This document shows, one piece after another, positions 43,667 through 54,413 of a stretch of DNA of 64,000 nucleotides; position 1 is the stretch's first letter, and each line of letters begins with the position of its first letter. Both the position numbers and the translations under genes were made by a program. Origin of the DNA: Unio delphinus (Eukaryota > Mollusca > Bivalvia > Unionida > Unionidae); contig JAQISU010000180.1 in assembly GCA_029339505.1 (NCBI GenBank), positions 678,501-742,500 on the forward strand, in the 5' to 3' direction. The notes beneath the pieces were generated by a model that did no database searches, was not told where the DNA came from, and was given only the letters and a program-made list of their open reading frames with translations.

Positions 43667-44864
43667 ATGTTCAAATCTTTACCCAACAGCATTTGATATA
43701 GATGCACCAGTTCTCAAAGATAACTCTGTACGAGATTATTAGTTTTATTCTTATAACGCAATACAGTCTAATAGCCGATCAATGATTGAAATTCAAGTGA
43801 AATTCAAGTAGATATTTCTTACCTGCTGGAGCATTTATTGTAGTAGCAGGGGAATTCGTAACAAATGTTGCAGCTAATACACCATATGACTTAAATATAC
43901 AAGTTGGTGTCGTTAACAATGGGATTATGGCATTGTTTAGTAGTGCTACATATATGATTGATGGAAGAGAGATTGAATCTATCCAGAAAGATGCTGGTGC
44001 TGATACAACAATATTTGGTTTTGCAAGATATTTTGATGATTATACAAGATCAGCTGGCCCATCAATGATGTTATCCAAGGATATTAATGATCACGCTGAA
44101 TATGTTCAATAAACTAGGGTAAAGGTAACACAAGATACCGCAGTTGATCCAAGACCAGCTGGATATACGAGGCCAGCAGCTGACTTTTATGTAGTAAATA
44201 TTCATCCTAATTTCAACTTAGGATTTGCAACATGTGTATTAATGTTACAAGGTGATCGTAGATTATTTTCATGTGTGATTCCGTTGTCTCATATTTATTG
44301 ATTTTGCAGAAATGTTAGAAACGTTATCTTCGGAGCAAAACACATAATAGTCTTGGTGCGAAAGGGTGATGACAATTAACGGTATATGTTCATGGAACAT
44401 GGCATCATAGCAATGTGTTTCTGCGCCTCGAGATATATTTGTATCGCTACAGGATATTTTACCAACTGGGTGTTTCTGAAGTCTCGTTAAGAATAAACGG
44501 TCAACAAGAACCATCTGAGAATATTTTAATTAATTACGATCAAAACCAAATAGCACGCGCGTATCATCGTTTGCTGACATTTATGGGACTTGATCTTAAT
44601 ATTGATACTGGTCTGCATATATCAGAATTAGATTTTAGAAAACTATATCCGATATATTACTTTTCGCTGAAACATCATGATTTAACAAGACAGTCAGTCA
44701 TTGACATAACACAACTTCCCGTTGTCGCGGTAGGTCCACCAATTATTTACGGTTCTTAAAGAGGAGTTGCCGTCATACTCAGTGACAAATCAATGATAGT
44801 CGGTGGACAAATGAAGGTTATTGATGCACCAGTTAAAAAATGTAAATGTTTTCCAAATTTATAA
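43667..44864 (+). pseudogene. Major capsid protein, copy 2 (internally deleted)
   Basis: ATG 43667 after GAAATATATAATAAA. FDIDAPVLKDNS and FFLPAGAF-type strands are recognisable, as are RYFDDYTRSAGPSMM and, later, EVSLRINGQQEPSE and YPIYYFSLKHHDLTRQS, ending GGQMKVIDAPVKK. About 220 bp are missing relative to copy 1 in the region holding the DAIWR motif (44230-44460 is scrambled). Several stops and shifts. Confidence 0.75.
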
Positions 44865-44896
44865 CAGATTCAATTAGATCACTCGTATTATTATAA

Positions 44897-45267
44897 ATGT
44901 CATATAATCACATTAGTGTTACTCGGACTCCTGGTCAGATTAAATTACTTCAGTTGGATTCAACTACAAGAGCGGGAATTACAATATTGTTAAAAAACAA
45001 TCAGATCACACGTGGACAGAATAAATTATCACTGACAGCGCGTCAGATTAAATATATAAATGAAGAAAAAAAAACAACGGTTGTTCAACTTTGTATGCGG
45101 ACGCGATCAAACGCACAATTAAATCAGGTTTAATATTTCCACTTCTCGCGGCTATACCAGCATTGATTGCCGTGGGGATCTCCGCAGTCGCAAAAGCTGC
45201 GGAGTTAGGAGCAGTCGGAGAAGCGGCAGGAATGGTTATAAAGAAAGCAACGGGGCGAGGATACTAA
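44897..45267 (+). pseudogene. pX-like hydrophobic peptide, copy 2
   Basis: ATG 44897. One frameshift near 45110 separates the N-terminal MSYNHISVTRTPGQIK region from IFPLLAAIPALIAVGISAVA and KATGRGY, then TAA. The hydrophobic segment is longer than in copy 1. Confidence 0.68.
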
Positions 45268-45298
45268 AAAACCTAAGGTTACCAGGGACTCCGTATTC

Positions 45299-45745
45299 AT
45301 GGTACAGCGGAAGCACCTGAGATTACTAGGAACGATTTAATAACACCATTGTCAAATTTTAATTTAATCGATGCTGCTAAAAAAAATTAAGAATAGAAAA
45401 CTTCAGAGGTGTTCAATTACCAAACTACCCGAACAACATTGAAACCAGTATTATTAATCTCGATTTAAGCACCGGACATGGAACTCACTGTGCTGCATAC
45501 GCGATTGATCCGCGTGGAATTATTTCGATTCATATGGGTTAGTACCACCAAAGGAATTTATGTACTATATTAATCGATTAAAACTTCCAATCTGGTATTC
45601 AACGCTACCAACACAGACAATAACCGACCCACCAATATGTGGCCAGCAAGTAATTAATGTCCTTGATGTTTTATCAAAATCAACTCAACCACCCCATAAA
45701 ACCGTGCACGAATATACTAGTAATCACATTTTAGAGAGATCTTAA
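45299..45745 (+). pseudogene. Adenain-like protease, copy 2
   Basis: ATG 45299. NIETSIINLDLS is followed by GTHCAAYAIDP, keeping the catalytic His lost in copy 1 but with Cys in place of the Trp next to it. A frameshift near 45525 precedes LPIWYSTLPTQ and PPICGQQVINVLDVL with the nucleophile Cys. Ends at TAA 45743-45745, eight bases before the next gene. Confidence 0.78.
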
Positions 45746-45752
45746 AAATATA

Positions 45753-46682
45753 ATGATTGATATTTACGGGAGATACCTCTCGACAAACAAACCAACCGGT
45801 GAAATATCGGCAACCATGGATACTTTTTTTATCGAGGATGAAATATCCGAATTGTTAATTCTTGCAACTGTGAATCCAAACAAAATAGTCGTATTTAAAA
45901 ACCAACAGTTGAAATTAAAAACAAGTAATCTTTCCTTGAAGGTTTTCATCATTAAAATTAATGGAGTAACCGAAAACTCCATAGCGGTGTTTGATTCCAG
46001 TGGTACGATTAAACCAAAACATTTTTACTTCAATTGTGCTAGATAATATTTACTCACGGGTACAAAAATCCGGTGTAACAATAATAGGCCCACTGGACAT
46101 GAACTTAAAAAAAATAACATCACTTGGTGATCCTACATCTGACGCCGACGTGGAAACAATAATCTACGTAGAGACAATAAATAATAGACTATCAACGTCG
46201 AGAACCGAGTATGATGCTCATGTATATGTGCCTTTTTCAAAGGTTTTTTTAAAAAATGATGAAACCCGTGAAAAAAAACCATGAAACTTTCTGATATTAA
46301 AACAGCTATCGACATGATTAAACAAACACATGATAATATCGTTAGTGATTTTCCTGCTATCGCTGCAAGGCTTGATAACATTAAAATACCGCATAAAGAA
46401 AATATTAATACTGTGTACTAGTTACAACATGGGTGTTTCACCTGGACACCTCGAAATAACACTTTTTCAATTACTGCCGAGGTCTGGGGTATCTATTGAT
46501 TAACCCTAATTTCTCCGTTACAGTTTAGTATATCATCAAGTTCATCTACGGGCGTTGGTAACGTAAATGCAATCATAGATAAACGATCCACGGAAACATT
46601 TAGTCTAGCCCCTAATATTGGTAATTTAACATAGTTGTCAATCAAATGGTATGTAGAATTTGTAATTGATTTAAATAAATAG
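45753..46682 (+). pseudogene. Fibre-like structural protein, copy 2
   Basis: ATG 45753, MIDIYG. VNPNKIVVFKNQQLKLKTSN aligns with copy 1; the C-terminal CFTWTPRNNTFSITAEV and KWYVEFVIDLNK align with its beta-rich end. Shifts at about 46010, 46250 and 46430. Confidence 0.62.
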
Positions 46683-46710
46683 TATGTGCAGCAGTATCGA
46701 TATAAGCAAT

Positions 46711-47187
46711 GCGTGAATTGCAAACGAAACTAAACAAATTTCATCGACGTGTATCAGGTAAAATAAGAAAAATATCACAGGCGTATTACCCGCGTTGATA
46801 TAATCGTGTATTCGGTTTTAGCTGTTGTTGCTAGAACGGGTATATTACTATCAGCGGCAACAATGTTTGCATCGGTAGTTGTCACAATAACAATTACAGG
46901 GGCTGCTAATATAATTCCAAACAAAATTATCCACGTGTAGTCAGAATAAACTACATATCGCTAATGCCGCATATTCCCAATTATCTTCATTGTTATCATC
47001 CAGCCTCAACGATACAATAATATCCAATAATGAGTTCTCGGCAATTATTAAGATATATGATACAGCGATATTAAAATTAGAAAAACATAAAAAAAATATC
47101 TTTGATGGAATCAAGGGAGCTACTTTAACAGATAGCCTTACATACAAACACGCCAAAGACAACCATGATCTCAATAACTTCAACTAA
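46711..47187 (+). pseudogene. Two-segment membrane protein, copy 2
   Basis: ATG 46711, MRELQTKLNKFHRRVSGKI. It has two hydrophobic stretches (VYSVLAVVARTGILLSAATM; VVVTITITGAANII), then SSLNDTIISNNEFSAIIKIYD as in copy 1. Its 3' end overlaps the next gene by about 22 bp in another frame. Confidence 0.6.
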
Positions 47188-48525
47188 CCCTGAATTCAGC
47201 GTGAACTTTCCAATGGCAATTCCGGTAAAGGAAATAGCGCTTGCAAAATTACGAGTATATTACAGCTGGCCCAACATCATATCAAAATCATTTGGTGGGC
47301 AGCAGCCGAATAATTCCCTGGTGTTTGCAAATAAAAATGATAAGGATGAAAACCCTAAATGGAACATTGTATCGACACGATCCGGTAGTTATCAAATCGA
47401 ACAAATCAATAATGAATTCCAGCGTAGAATAAAATCCATTACAGGAAAAGAATAAACAAATTGCTATAATAGTCCACAAACCAACATTATCAACCGCCAT
47501 CGAGATAAACTCAGCTGATTATGTTGTAGATATCTATCAGCCATCGATCAGAACAGTGCTAGGATGGACTGAAATTCCACCCTATCAAAAACCACATGAA
47601 CCAACCTAAATGATTTTACCACAGATACGAAAATATTTATAACACAACCATAGTACAGAAAAAAACACTTTCTTATGATTATTTATTTTTGTGGATTAAT
47701 TATGGTAATTCGTTAAGATTTTTTAAAGAAATTATAATAGTATGACACACCAGATAGCCTGGTTCTCCGAAAGGAGTATTTTAAATTTCTTTCAGACACA
47801 ATAACTCCTGAACTCACTCGCATATTTGATAAATTAAGGAATTTATTTGCGGGTATTATGCAGCAGTATTCTGATGACCTAAAACACCAGATTGTCGAAA
47901 CAATTCAGCATTTAAATCAGATCATAGACGATATGTAGTATAGTAATGGAGAAATTCATGACTTCGTAAACCATGAAGAGTATTATAAACGCTACGGAAC
48001 AAGACAACCATCGTATTCTGTATTTCTCAGTTATTTAAAAATAACCGAATAGTTACCGACATTTGTAATACCAGCACTAAAAAACCGATAAGCTAAAGAA
48101 AACACTCAGCGATCTTATCAACGAGAACTTTACTCAAATACTCGCTGCATGGAGACAAATAACACCTCAGGATAATATTCTTAGATACAATAATTATCCA
48201 GACGGAGGTAGGAGACACATATCACCTGGAAATGTAAAAATATACTCGGTGATTGCAGTAAATCTAGTATGTGATGTTATTGGGAGAAGCTATCAAATAA
48301 ATCTCGATACAATCATATCAGGCCCAGCAAGGATACATTTTATACTCGTTTACACCACTGGTTCCCGCTGGATTTCTAATAGTGTAGTAACCAGTGACAT
48401 CTGTCTATATGCAGTGTCATAATTATTTATTAACGAGAATATATTCTAAACTCACTGACCAATCTGGTAACTTAATTGACCTCGATAGAGGGACTTTACA
48501 CATAAGTCTCTATGTGAAATCTTAA
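47165..48525 (+). pseudogene. Penton/minor-capsid-like protein, copy 2
   Basis: ATG 47165, MISITSTNPEFSVNFP, LRVYYSWPNI and IEQINNEFQRRIKSITG, close to copy 1. Frame breaks near 47454, 47610, 47936 and 48050. The central region is a long helical spacer (RIFDKLRNLFAGIMQQYS). The C-terminal part has FTQILAAW, YSVIAVNLVCDVI and LTDQSGNLIDL. Confidence 0.65.
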
Positions 48526-48734
48526 ATGTCAATATATCCTTGATGAATCAAGGTGCAAAAACATTATATTATAAATAAAATATTTCAGTCGCATAATTAT
48601 TTTTTTGGGTGTGAAATCATCGGTCGCCTTGATCAAATCAAGGCTGTTGGTTTTGTTACAAAGTACAAAGTTACGAAATCGGACGATTTTTATTATTTTT
48701 TAGTAGTAATTACCCTTTCAGAATTAGATTTTGA

Positions 48735-48995
48735 TTAGGATTTTTAACGTAGCTTTTAACAATTTTTCAGTCATATCGCTACGATGTCTGCAGTGAGGCA
48801 GTTTATAGTGATGTCTAGCAATGAGACATCATGCCGCAGACATGTAGCATGATGTCTCACCCAGTCACATTATCCTGACACCAGGCCGACCAGTCCTAAC
48901 ACTAACCTCTTAATGCTGAGAGTCAAGCGAGGCAGCTGTTAGTACCATTTTTGTAAGTCTTTGGTATGACTCAGCCGGGGATCGAACCGTGCATG
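48735..48995 (-). mobile_element. SINE inserted in copy 2 (same family as 21650-21848)
   Basis: On the minus strand: GGTTCGATCCCCGGCTGAGT (B-box-like), GGTACTAACAGCTGCCTCGC, TTAAGAGGTTAGTG, then an internal GATGTC-rich section with imperfect inverted repeats (CATGATGTCTC), and the tail CGATATGACTGAAAAATTG with ACGTTAAAAA. It post-dates the viral insertion. Confidence 0.75.
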
Positions 48996-49178
48996 ATTAA
49001 GTAGTAAAAAACAATATTCTGAATAAATATTTCTATTCTTAATTCGCTTCGTCACGAAGCCGCCTTAGTTACCGGAAATCGGGTTTGTACTTTCATTTTG
49101 GATAATCTTTTCTTAGCAGTCCGACACGTGAATTAATGTTTTCTTCGTTTTCTTCGTTTCGTATAATTTCGTTCTTAT

Positions 49179-49439
49179 TTATTCTACTGTGGTACAGACG
49201 GGGATGAGTTTATTTAATTCGCTATTATTTGCTAATGATGCGTTAACGGCCTGCGTTATTTTCTTAATGAGTATATACTGAGACGGTAATGTATACCCAT
49301 TTTCGAATATAAGCTCTTGAAGGTACTCAAACTCAGAGAGGATTTTATCACAATTTAGTTTATCTGATAATTGTATTCCCTGAGGTATTAAATTTGTATT
49401 AGCAGAAATTATATCATTGATATTTTCATAGTTCATCAT
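49179..49439 (-). CDS. Small conserved viral protein, copy 2 (intact frame)
   Basis: 86 codons: NINDIISANTNLIPQGIQLSDKL (first 23 residues described by ends NINDII...SDKL), LNCDKILSEFEYLQ and NASLANNSELNKLIPV. No frame break. In copy 1 the equivalent gene is on the same strand as, and at the far end of, the late cluster; here it is on the opposite strand and between the late cluster and the HNH gene. The module was therefore moved or inverted, or copy 2 is a mosaic of two insertions. Confidence 0.65.
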   Translation of the reverse strand: MMNYENINDIISANTNLIPQGIQLSDKLNCDKILSEFEYLQELIFENGYTLPSQYILIKKITQAVNASLANNSELNKLIPVCTTVE

Positions 49440-50152
49440 ATAAAATATGTAGCTTGAAATAAAATTAAAGATATATTGCCATCACAATCTCCACTCGTGT
49501 CATTAAGGTGCCCTATGACAACACAACCCCATATGAGCCTCGAAAGTGCCTTATGACATCTTGGTAAGCTCAGGGGCGCACCAATTCACACAACCCACTA
49601 TGTGAACCACTAACCTGTCAAACAACGCTCAAGAGGGCGTGGTTTGGTGCATGAAAAGACACAGTACAGTTAGGACGGCACATTTCCCATATGAATCCCT
49701 GGATTGCATTATGACTTTCCAGCAGGCTCAATGAGTACATAAATATATACATAAACCTTAATTAAGGACGGCACAAACATGTAGACGGGGACCTTCTCTA
49801 CCTTCAACTGAAAATCTACACTCTCCCCATCCCCGCACAAAAAAAAAAATAAAAAAATCACACCGAGAGAATGCAAAAATACATCCACGTCGTGGTGACA
49901 ACGTGGGAGAGTGTAGGTTTTACTTGAATTTCGGTGATTGAAGGCTGGAGTTCCGATAGTAAAAGTTGATATATGCTGTATAAGTTAACTAATACCTAGA
50001 AATCAAAAGCAAGGGTATGTGATACGTATATTTTCATTTTCTTAATTATTACTGCTGATAAAATCTAGATGAAGCAAGAAACCTGACAGATGCAGAAAAA
50101 ATGTTAGAGTTCTCTCCCATAATAATGTGTTTATATGTAACTAAAATAAAAT
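49440..50152. other. Copy 2 non-coding region
   Basis: No gene. Contains the nested inverted repeat at 49816-49916 and an A-rich tract near 49840-49855. Confidence 0.55.
49816..49916. promoter_or_regulatory. Nested inverted repeat, copy 2
   Basis: The outer 12-base arms CTACACTCTCCC (49816-49827) and GGGAGAGTGTAG (49905-49916) pair perfectly. The inner CCACGT (49885-49890) and ACGTGG (49901-49906) pair, overlapping the outer right arm by two bases, as in copy 1. The loop contains an A-run. Sequence differs from copy 1 but the layout is the same. Confidence 0.55.
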
Positions 50153-50642
50153 TTAGATATATTCAAACTGAATTTTCTGTCCGTAATTTTTCGTAACGGC
50201 TGATTTATATACATTTTTTGCTACATATCGAACCGAAGGTATACAAATATCAAAATACATGCCGGTTACATTCATTGATTCAATTAATTTTTCCTCACAC
50301 GTCTCAACATTCATTGATTGTATATTTTTCGCAATATTTTTATGCATTCCTGAAAGACCGCGTTTGGTATTCTCGTTTTGTGTGATAGCTTGAACGTTAC
50401 ATAATTTGTTATTTTAAAATTTGAGTCAATGTGGTCAATCACAAGTTCATATTTGATCGCCCAAAGAAACATTCATATACGAATCTGTGACAATAATATC
50501 TTTTATTTCCAACAGTAAACATTAAATATCTAGTATTATTGACAATCCCCACTGGCTTTTTCAACCGGCAGTTTCTAATTACACCATCATGAGATGCTTC
50601 GTAGTTCACGATTGTGGGATGCAGCTGAAATTCTTGGCTTAT
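50153..50642 (-). pseudogene. HNH homing-type endonuclease, copy 2
   Basis: NYEASHDGVIRNCRLKKPV, RYYCHRFVYECF and, shifted, DHIDSN match copy 1. It ends with CIPSVRYVAKNVYKS, the helix-turn-helix-like region. The original ATG is lost to an indel, and two frameshifts break the frame. Confidence 0.75.
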
Positions 50643-50729
50643 TTATATAATATATTTTTATTTGTTTAAATAATAATTTGTTTTAATCATTATCTGTCAA
50701 GAATCTAGTTATATAATCCTCGGGGGTTC

Positions 50730-50966
50730 TTATAACTTTTTCATTGACGCTGTCAGGGTCGGTATTTTTTTAATCTCTCTGTATTGCTTACCACCGCATT
50801 GGAGGGACAGATGTGTTTTTCATCGTACTCCAACACAATTTATACAGGGTTTCGGACCTAAGCTTCCTCGTCGCACACTTTGTGAATGACATCCGCAGAA
50901 TTCGTTTTTGCAGGATTTGTTACAAGTAGTTACGGATTCTATCATCAACCATTTGCAGTGATTCAT
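50730..50966 (-). pseudogene. Small Cys-rich zinc protein, copy 2
   Basis: ATG 50966 preceded by TATTTATATA; MNHCKWLMIESVTTCNKSC and CINC are conserved with copy 1, and an in-frame TGA lies in the centre. Divergent from the replication gene with a 41-bp gap. Confidence 0.65.
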
Positions 50967-51007
50967 TATATAAATATTTTTTTTTAAATATTTGTCTTAA
51001 TTAATGT

Positions 51008-51699
51008 ATGGAAGAATTGGTGAGATTATCCAAAATCGAGCCTAGGAAAACTTTAAAATTTAATCTTGATAGAATTGTAGACGCACCAATGAAGGGTCTA
51101 GTTAGGGATAAAAATAGTATTAATAAGATTTACGATGCTATGAACGAATTTAACAGCGATGGCGCATCTCACTCCTGGTCAACATTTCGAATCAGTGGTG
51201 GCATTGATGCTACCATGAACGATAAACGAGCAGAGAGTATAATAGCGCATCTCAAACATCGAAAGACACACTTCAGCGACAATTATTTGAAGCGCATAAA
51301 GAAAAAAGTTTTCAGAATTGCCTGTACCATTATGTTATAGACCAGCTGATACACGAAGACAAAATATCGACGTTGGTATTCCAGGGAAAACAGAAAAACA
51401 GACTCGTATTAAATAATATTGTTCTGGTCGATGTCAATGATGTCGCAGATGCTTTGCGCTCTGACAAATTTCCCTGGACGCTAGGATATGCAATGACGAT
51501 ACACTCATCTTAGGGGTTAACCATCTCTGATACAATTGTTTGGATCATAGATCGCATCGAGTGGTAGAATTTCGTTTATCTCGCAGTGTCACGAGTTAGA
51601 AGAATATTTCAACTTTGCAGAGTCATTTTAAATTCTAATGACAACACCAACAGTGAAATTGTCAGCGATGATATAATAATAAGAAGAAAACCTCGCTGA
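51008..51699 (+). pseudogene. Replication protein, copy 2, with large internal deletion
   Basis: ATG 51008. The first ~80 codons (KTLKFNLDRIVD, SHSWSTFRISGGIDATMND) match the copy 1 N-terminus, then at about 51265-51280 the sequence jumps to the region before helicase motif V (FEAHKEKSFQN). It continues DKFPWTLGYAMTIHSS, a TAG, GLTISDTIVWIIDR and FVYLAVSRVRR. About 1.9 kb with the polymerase-like centre and Walker motifs is gone. Confidence 0.8.
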
Positions 51700-51702
51700 T
51701 TA

Positions 51703-51952
51703 TAAACAGAGCGACAAAAAAAAAATAATCGTGACTTTATATTGATGATGAATTTATAATGATGTTGAAACAACAACAGAATAATCACTGTGCGAGTGGT
51801 AATGCATAATGATATGGTGTTGGTCTAAAACAGAGCGACAAAAAAAATAATCGTGACTTTATATTGATGATGAATTTATAATGATGTTGAAACAACAACA
51901 GAATAATCACTGTGCGAGTTGTAATGCATAATGATATGGTGTTGGTCTAAAG
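51703..51952 (+). repeat. Tandem duplication of the HNH-encoding tail, copy 2
   Basis: Two ~125-bp units starting AAACAGAGCGACAAAAAA and ending TGGTGTTGGTCTAAA, differing by a few bases. They correspond to the CASC part of the HNH tail in copy 1. Homology ends soon after. Confidence 0.88.
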
Positions 51953-51986
51953 ACGAAAACCCACGACAATTTACCGCAGACAGAAA

Positions 51987-51988
<2 letters not shown>

Positions 51989-52039
<51 letters not shown>
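51989..52039. repeat. (AT)n microsatellite at the truncated end of copy 2
   Basis: About 25 AT units immediately after the last copy 1-like bases (ACCGCAGACAGAAAAG). Confidence 0.97.
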
Positions 52040-52042
<3 letters not shown>

Positions 52043-52099
52043 GAGATAGAGAATCTTTAATTGGTAACGATTTAATTTTGAATTTATGAAACGAGTTGA

Positions 52100-52165
52100 A
52101 TAATGTCCAGCAATCTATAACCTATCATGTGCTGAAAAATGGCGTTAAACCCAGCAACAACATCA
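52100..52165 (+). mobile_element. SINE tail fragment
   Basis: GCTGAAAAATGGCGTTAAACCCAGCAACAACA matches the tail of the SINE at 17344-17555 (shown here only in part: GGCGTTAAACCCAGCAAC). The head is missing. Confidence 0.55.
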
Positions 52166-52880
52166 TCACTCGACCCGAATTTACATTGGTGTATTTCCTA
52201 TCCAAACATGTCGGTTTCGATATTTCGTAATGGATGCTTCAATCAATGTCAGCAGACGCTGCGTTTATTCAGTAATCAAATATTACGTATTTACAGCCAG
52301 CATAAAATGAAGCTTAGTTACACGAAGCCATAGATATAGAGGGCGATATTTCAATAATATTGAAACAGAACAAAAGCGAAAGCCTACTTCAATATGTCTT
52401 AGCAAAAGGCAACAGCATATTACACATTTTGTCTGAAAATGACAAATCTTTTTTCTATTACAATTTCATGTGCAATGAATATTTTACCTCAAAAGGTTAA
52501 CCAGCTCATGAAGGAGCGGTGTCATGCATATTTTAACAGAAGCCTTGTTCCCTAATCTTTTGTATATTATGTAACTATTAATGAAGGCATTTAAGCAGTT
52601 ACGGATACTCAGAAATATATTTTATTTGCATATCCTTCACCATTGCTCAAATGCCATACATAATAGTTAGGAAAAGATTATATGTTCGAAAAGTTCCAGA
52701 TGAATAAGATATAAAATGTTCGAGAAAAACACATTATTTTTACAGCAGGCTATTTTTAAAGAAATTATATGGTATCAGTGAGAAATAATCTCTTATGCAA
52801 CTCAATCGTAATTGCTGATTAAATCCTTCAAGCTAGAGTCATCGTGTACTATTCAGACAACGCATGTCAAACACCAAAGA
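52166..52880. other. Non-coding, no recognisable gene
   Basis: AT-rich; nothing recognised. Confidence 0.45.
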
Positions 52881-53545
52881 TTGATAAAATTATATCCTTT
52901 AAAAAGAGTCACAAGATTCTAGCGTAACATTGAGATATCGTATATCAAGCAAACAAGGCTGTATTCCTAAAGAAACCAGATCATTTAAAAATAGGAATGT
53001 GAAGATTATATTTTACATTGGGAGAATACATTTGTATCAAAACAACTCTTTTCATGAAGTTATTAATAAAATCAGACCCCATGAAACAGGAATGCGAAGA
53101 TTATTTTGTACCATTAGACATTGTATCTCAAACAATGCAGCTGTCATACTAGTGTAATTGATTAAACGAGATCCTTCAAGCATGGGTCAGAATATTCTTT
53201 TGGAGCATTGAGCCATTGTCTCTCAAGCAACACAGCGGTCTTTTTGGCGTAATCGATTGATCAGATCTTTCAAACAGGAATTAGAACATTCTAGTAGGAT
53301 ATTGTTTCTCAATGATGATGTCAATAGAGCTGTCTTCAAGGAATATGTCTTGGATTAAATCAGAGCATTCAAGCATGGTTAATAATATTCTACTGGACCA
53401 TTGGGACATTATTTTTCAAGCAATACTTCTGTTGTCGTGTATTATTTTATTAAATCGTATCTTTCTAACATTAGTAAGAAGATTATATTAAAATGCCAAA
53501 GTCTCAATAATAATATGTCCTTTGCATCGAGGGATGTTTTCTAAT
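52880..53545. repeat. Old ~96-bp degenerate tandem array, ~7 copies
   Basis: Landmarks recur about every 96 bases: (A)AATCAGATC, TTCAAGCATGG, AGAATATT or AGATTATAT, a TGG-CATTG segment, TCTCAAGCAA and a terminal GTAATTGATT. Identity between units is low, so the array is old. Part of a unit reappears at 55322-55385, beyond the Tigger element. Confidence 0.65.
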
Positions 53546-53840
53546 TATTTTCTGAAGTATATGATAGTGTCAAATATGAACGATTGCTAAGAAATCATTA
53601 TCATCACAATGACTCGGCTTTCTTGAGCCAATCTTGTGCACTATTTCTAACAATTGTGATATATCCATAGACTACATTCTAGTATGTGGCAACTTAGGTG
53701 TTGTTCGTTTTTTTAATTTTGACAGCTCATTGTTAATAGTACGCATGATTCTCTTTGGGATCTGGCTAATATCCAATTGTTCCACTACCCGCTTGGGGTA
53801 AATGATTGCAATTTTGCAGCCAAAGCATGAGAATCACTCG

Positions 53841-53841
<1 letters not shown>

Positions 53842-53886
<45 letters not shown>
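53842..53886. repeat. (CA)n microsatellite
   Basis: About 22 CA dinucleotides. Confidence 0.97.
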
Positions 53887-53888
<2 letters not shown>

Positions 53889-54185
53889 GAAAACGTAAGA
53901 ATGTTCACAATCTGTACAAACTTAATAAGACGAGTTACATCACGTGCTTGAAGAAGGTATGGCTAACAAAATCTAGACGTGTGATGAATAAAGATAAAAG
54001 AAGAAATGTATATATCGTTATGCATTACCAAGAAACAGGGACAAGCTGCGCCTATTATTCTTAAAATACCAGGCTTTATGTTTTATTTAAATTATATTTA
54101 TTAATTTTTTGTATGCAAAGAGCCAAATTGCTCATACATAAATAAATTTGTAAGGACGATTAAGGACATCTTACCTCACTTGCTT

Positions 54186-54412
54186 ATTATACAGCCATTG
54201 CATATTATATTGCCATTGCATATTATATTGCCATTGCATTTTATATTGCCAGTGCATATTATTTTGCCATTGCATATTAAACTAATATTCCAATATATAA
54301 ATATCTAAACAATTTTGTGATGACAATTATGTAATTTTACCTCACTTGTTTGCATATTGCATTGCCATTGCATATTATATTGCCATTTCATACTATAATG
54401 CCATTGCATAGT
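54186..54412. repeat. 18-bp tandem repeat in two blocks
   Basis: ATTGCCATTGCATATTAT repeated at about 54190-54285 and 54350-54412. Each block is preceded by TTACCTCACTTG, so the blocks are themselves a duplication. Confidence 0.85.
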
Positions 54413-54413
54413 A

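Larger units (their letters stand above)
41868..51990 (+). mobile_element. Endogenous Polinton/adintovirus-like provirus, copy 2 (truncated)
   Basis: The gene order mirrors copy 1 in opposite orientation: coiled-coil, GLFARM, capsid, pX-like, protease, fibre-like, membrane, penton-like, then HNH and zinc genes on the minus strand and the replication gene on plus. Protein similarity with copy 1 is only partial (many substitutions), so this is a different viral lineage and not a duplication. The integrase, PLA2 and ATPase end is missing: homology stops at 51986, replaced by an AT microsatellite. Every gene is broken. Confidence 0.88.

Noticed and set aside
42099..51700. Copy 2 as a recent inverted duplication of copy 1
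   Set aside because: Protein similarity is only partial throughout, and gene placement differs, so the two derive from different viruses.
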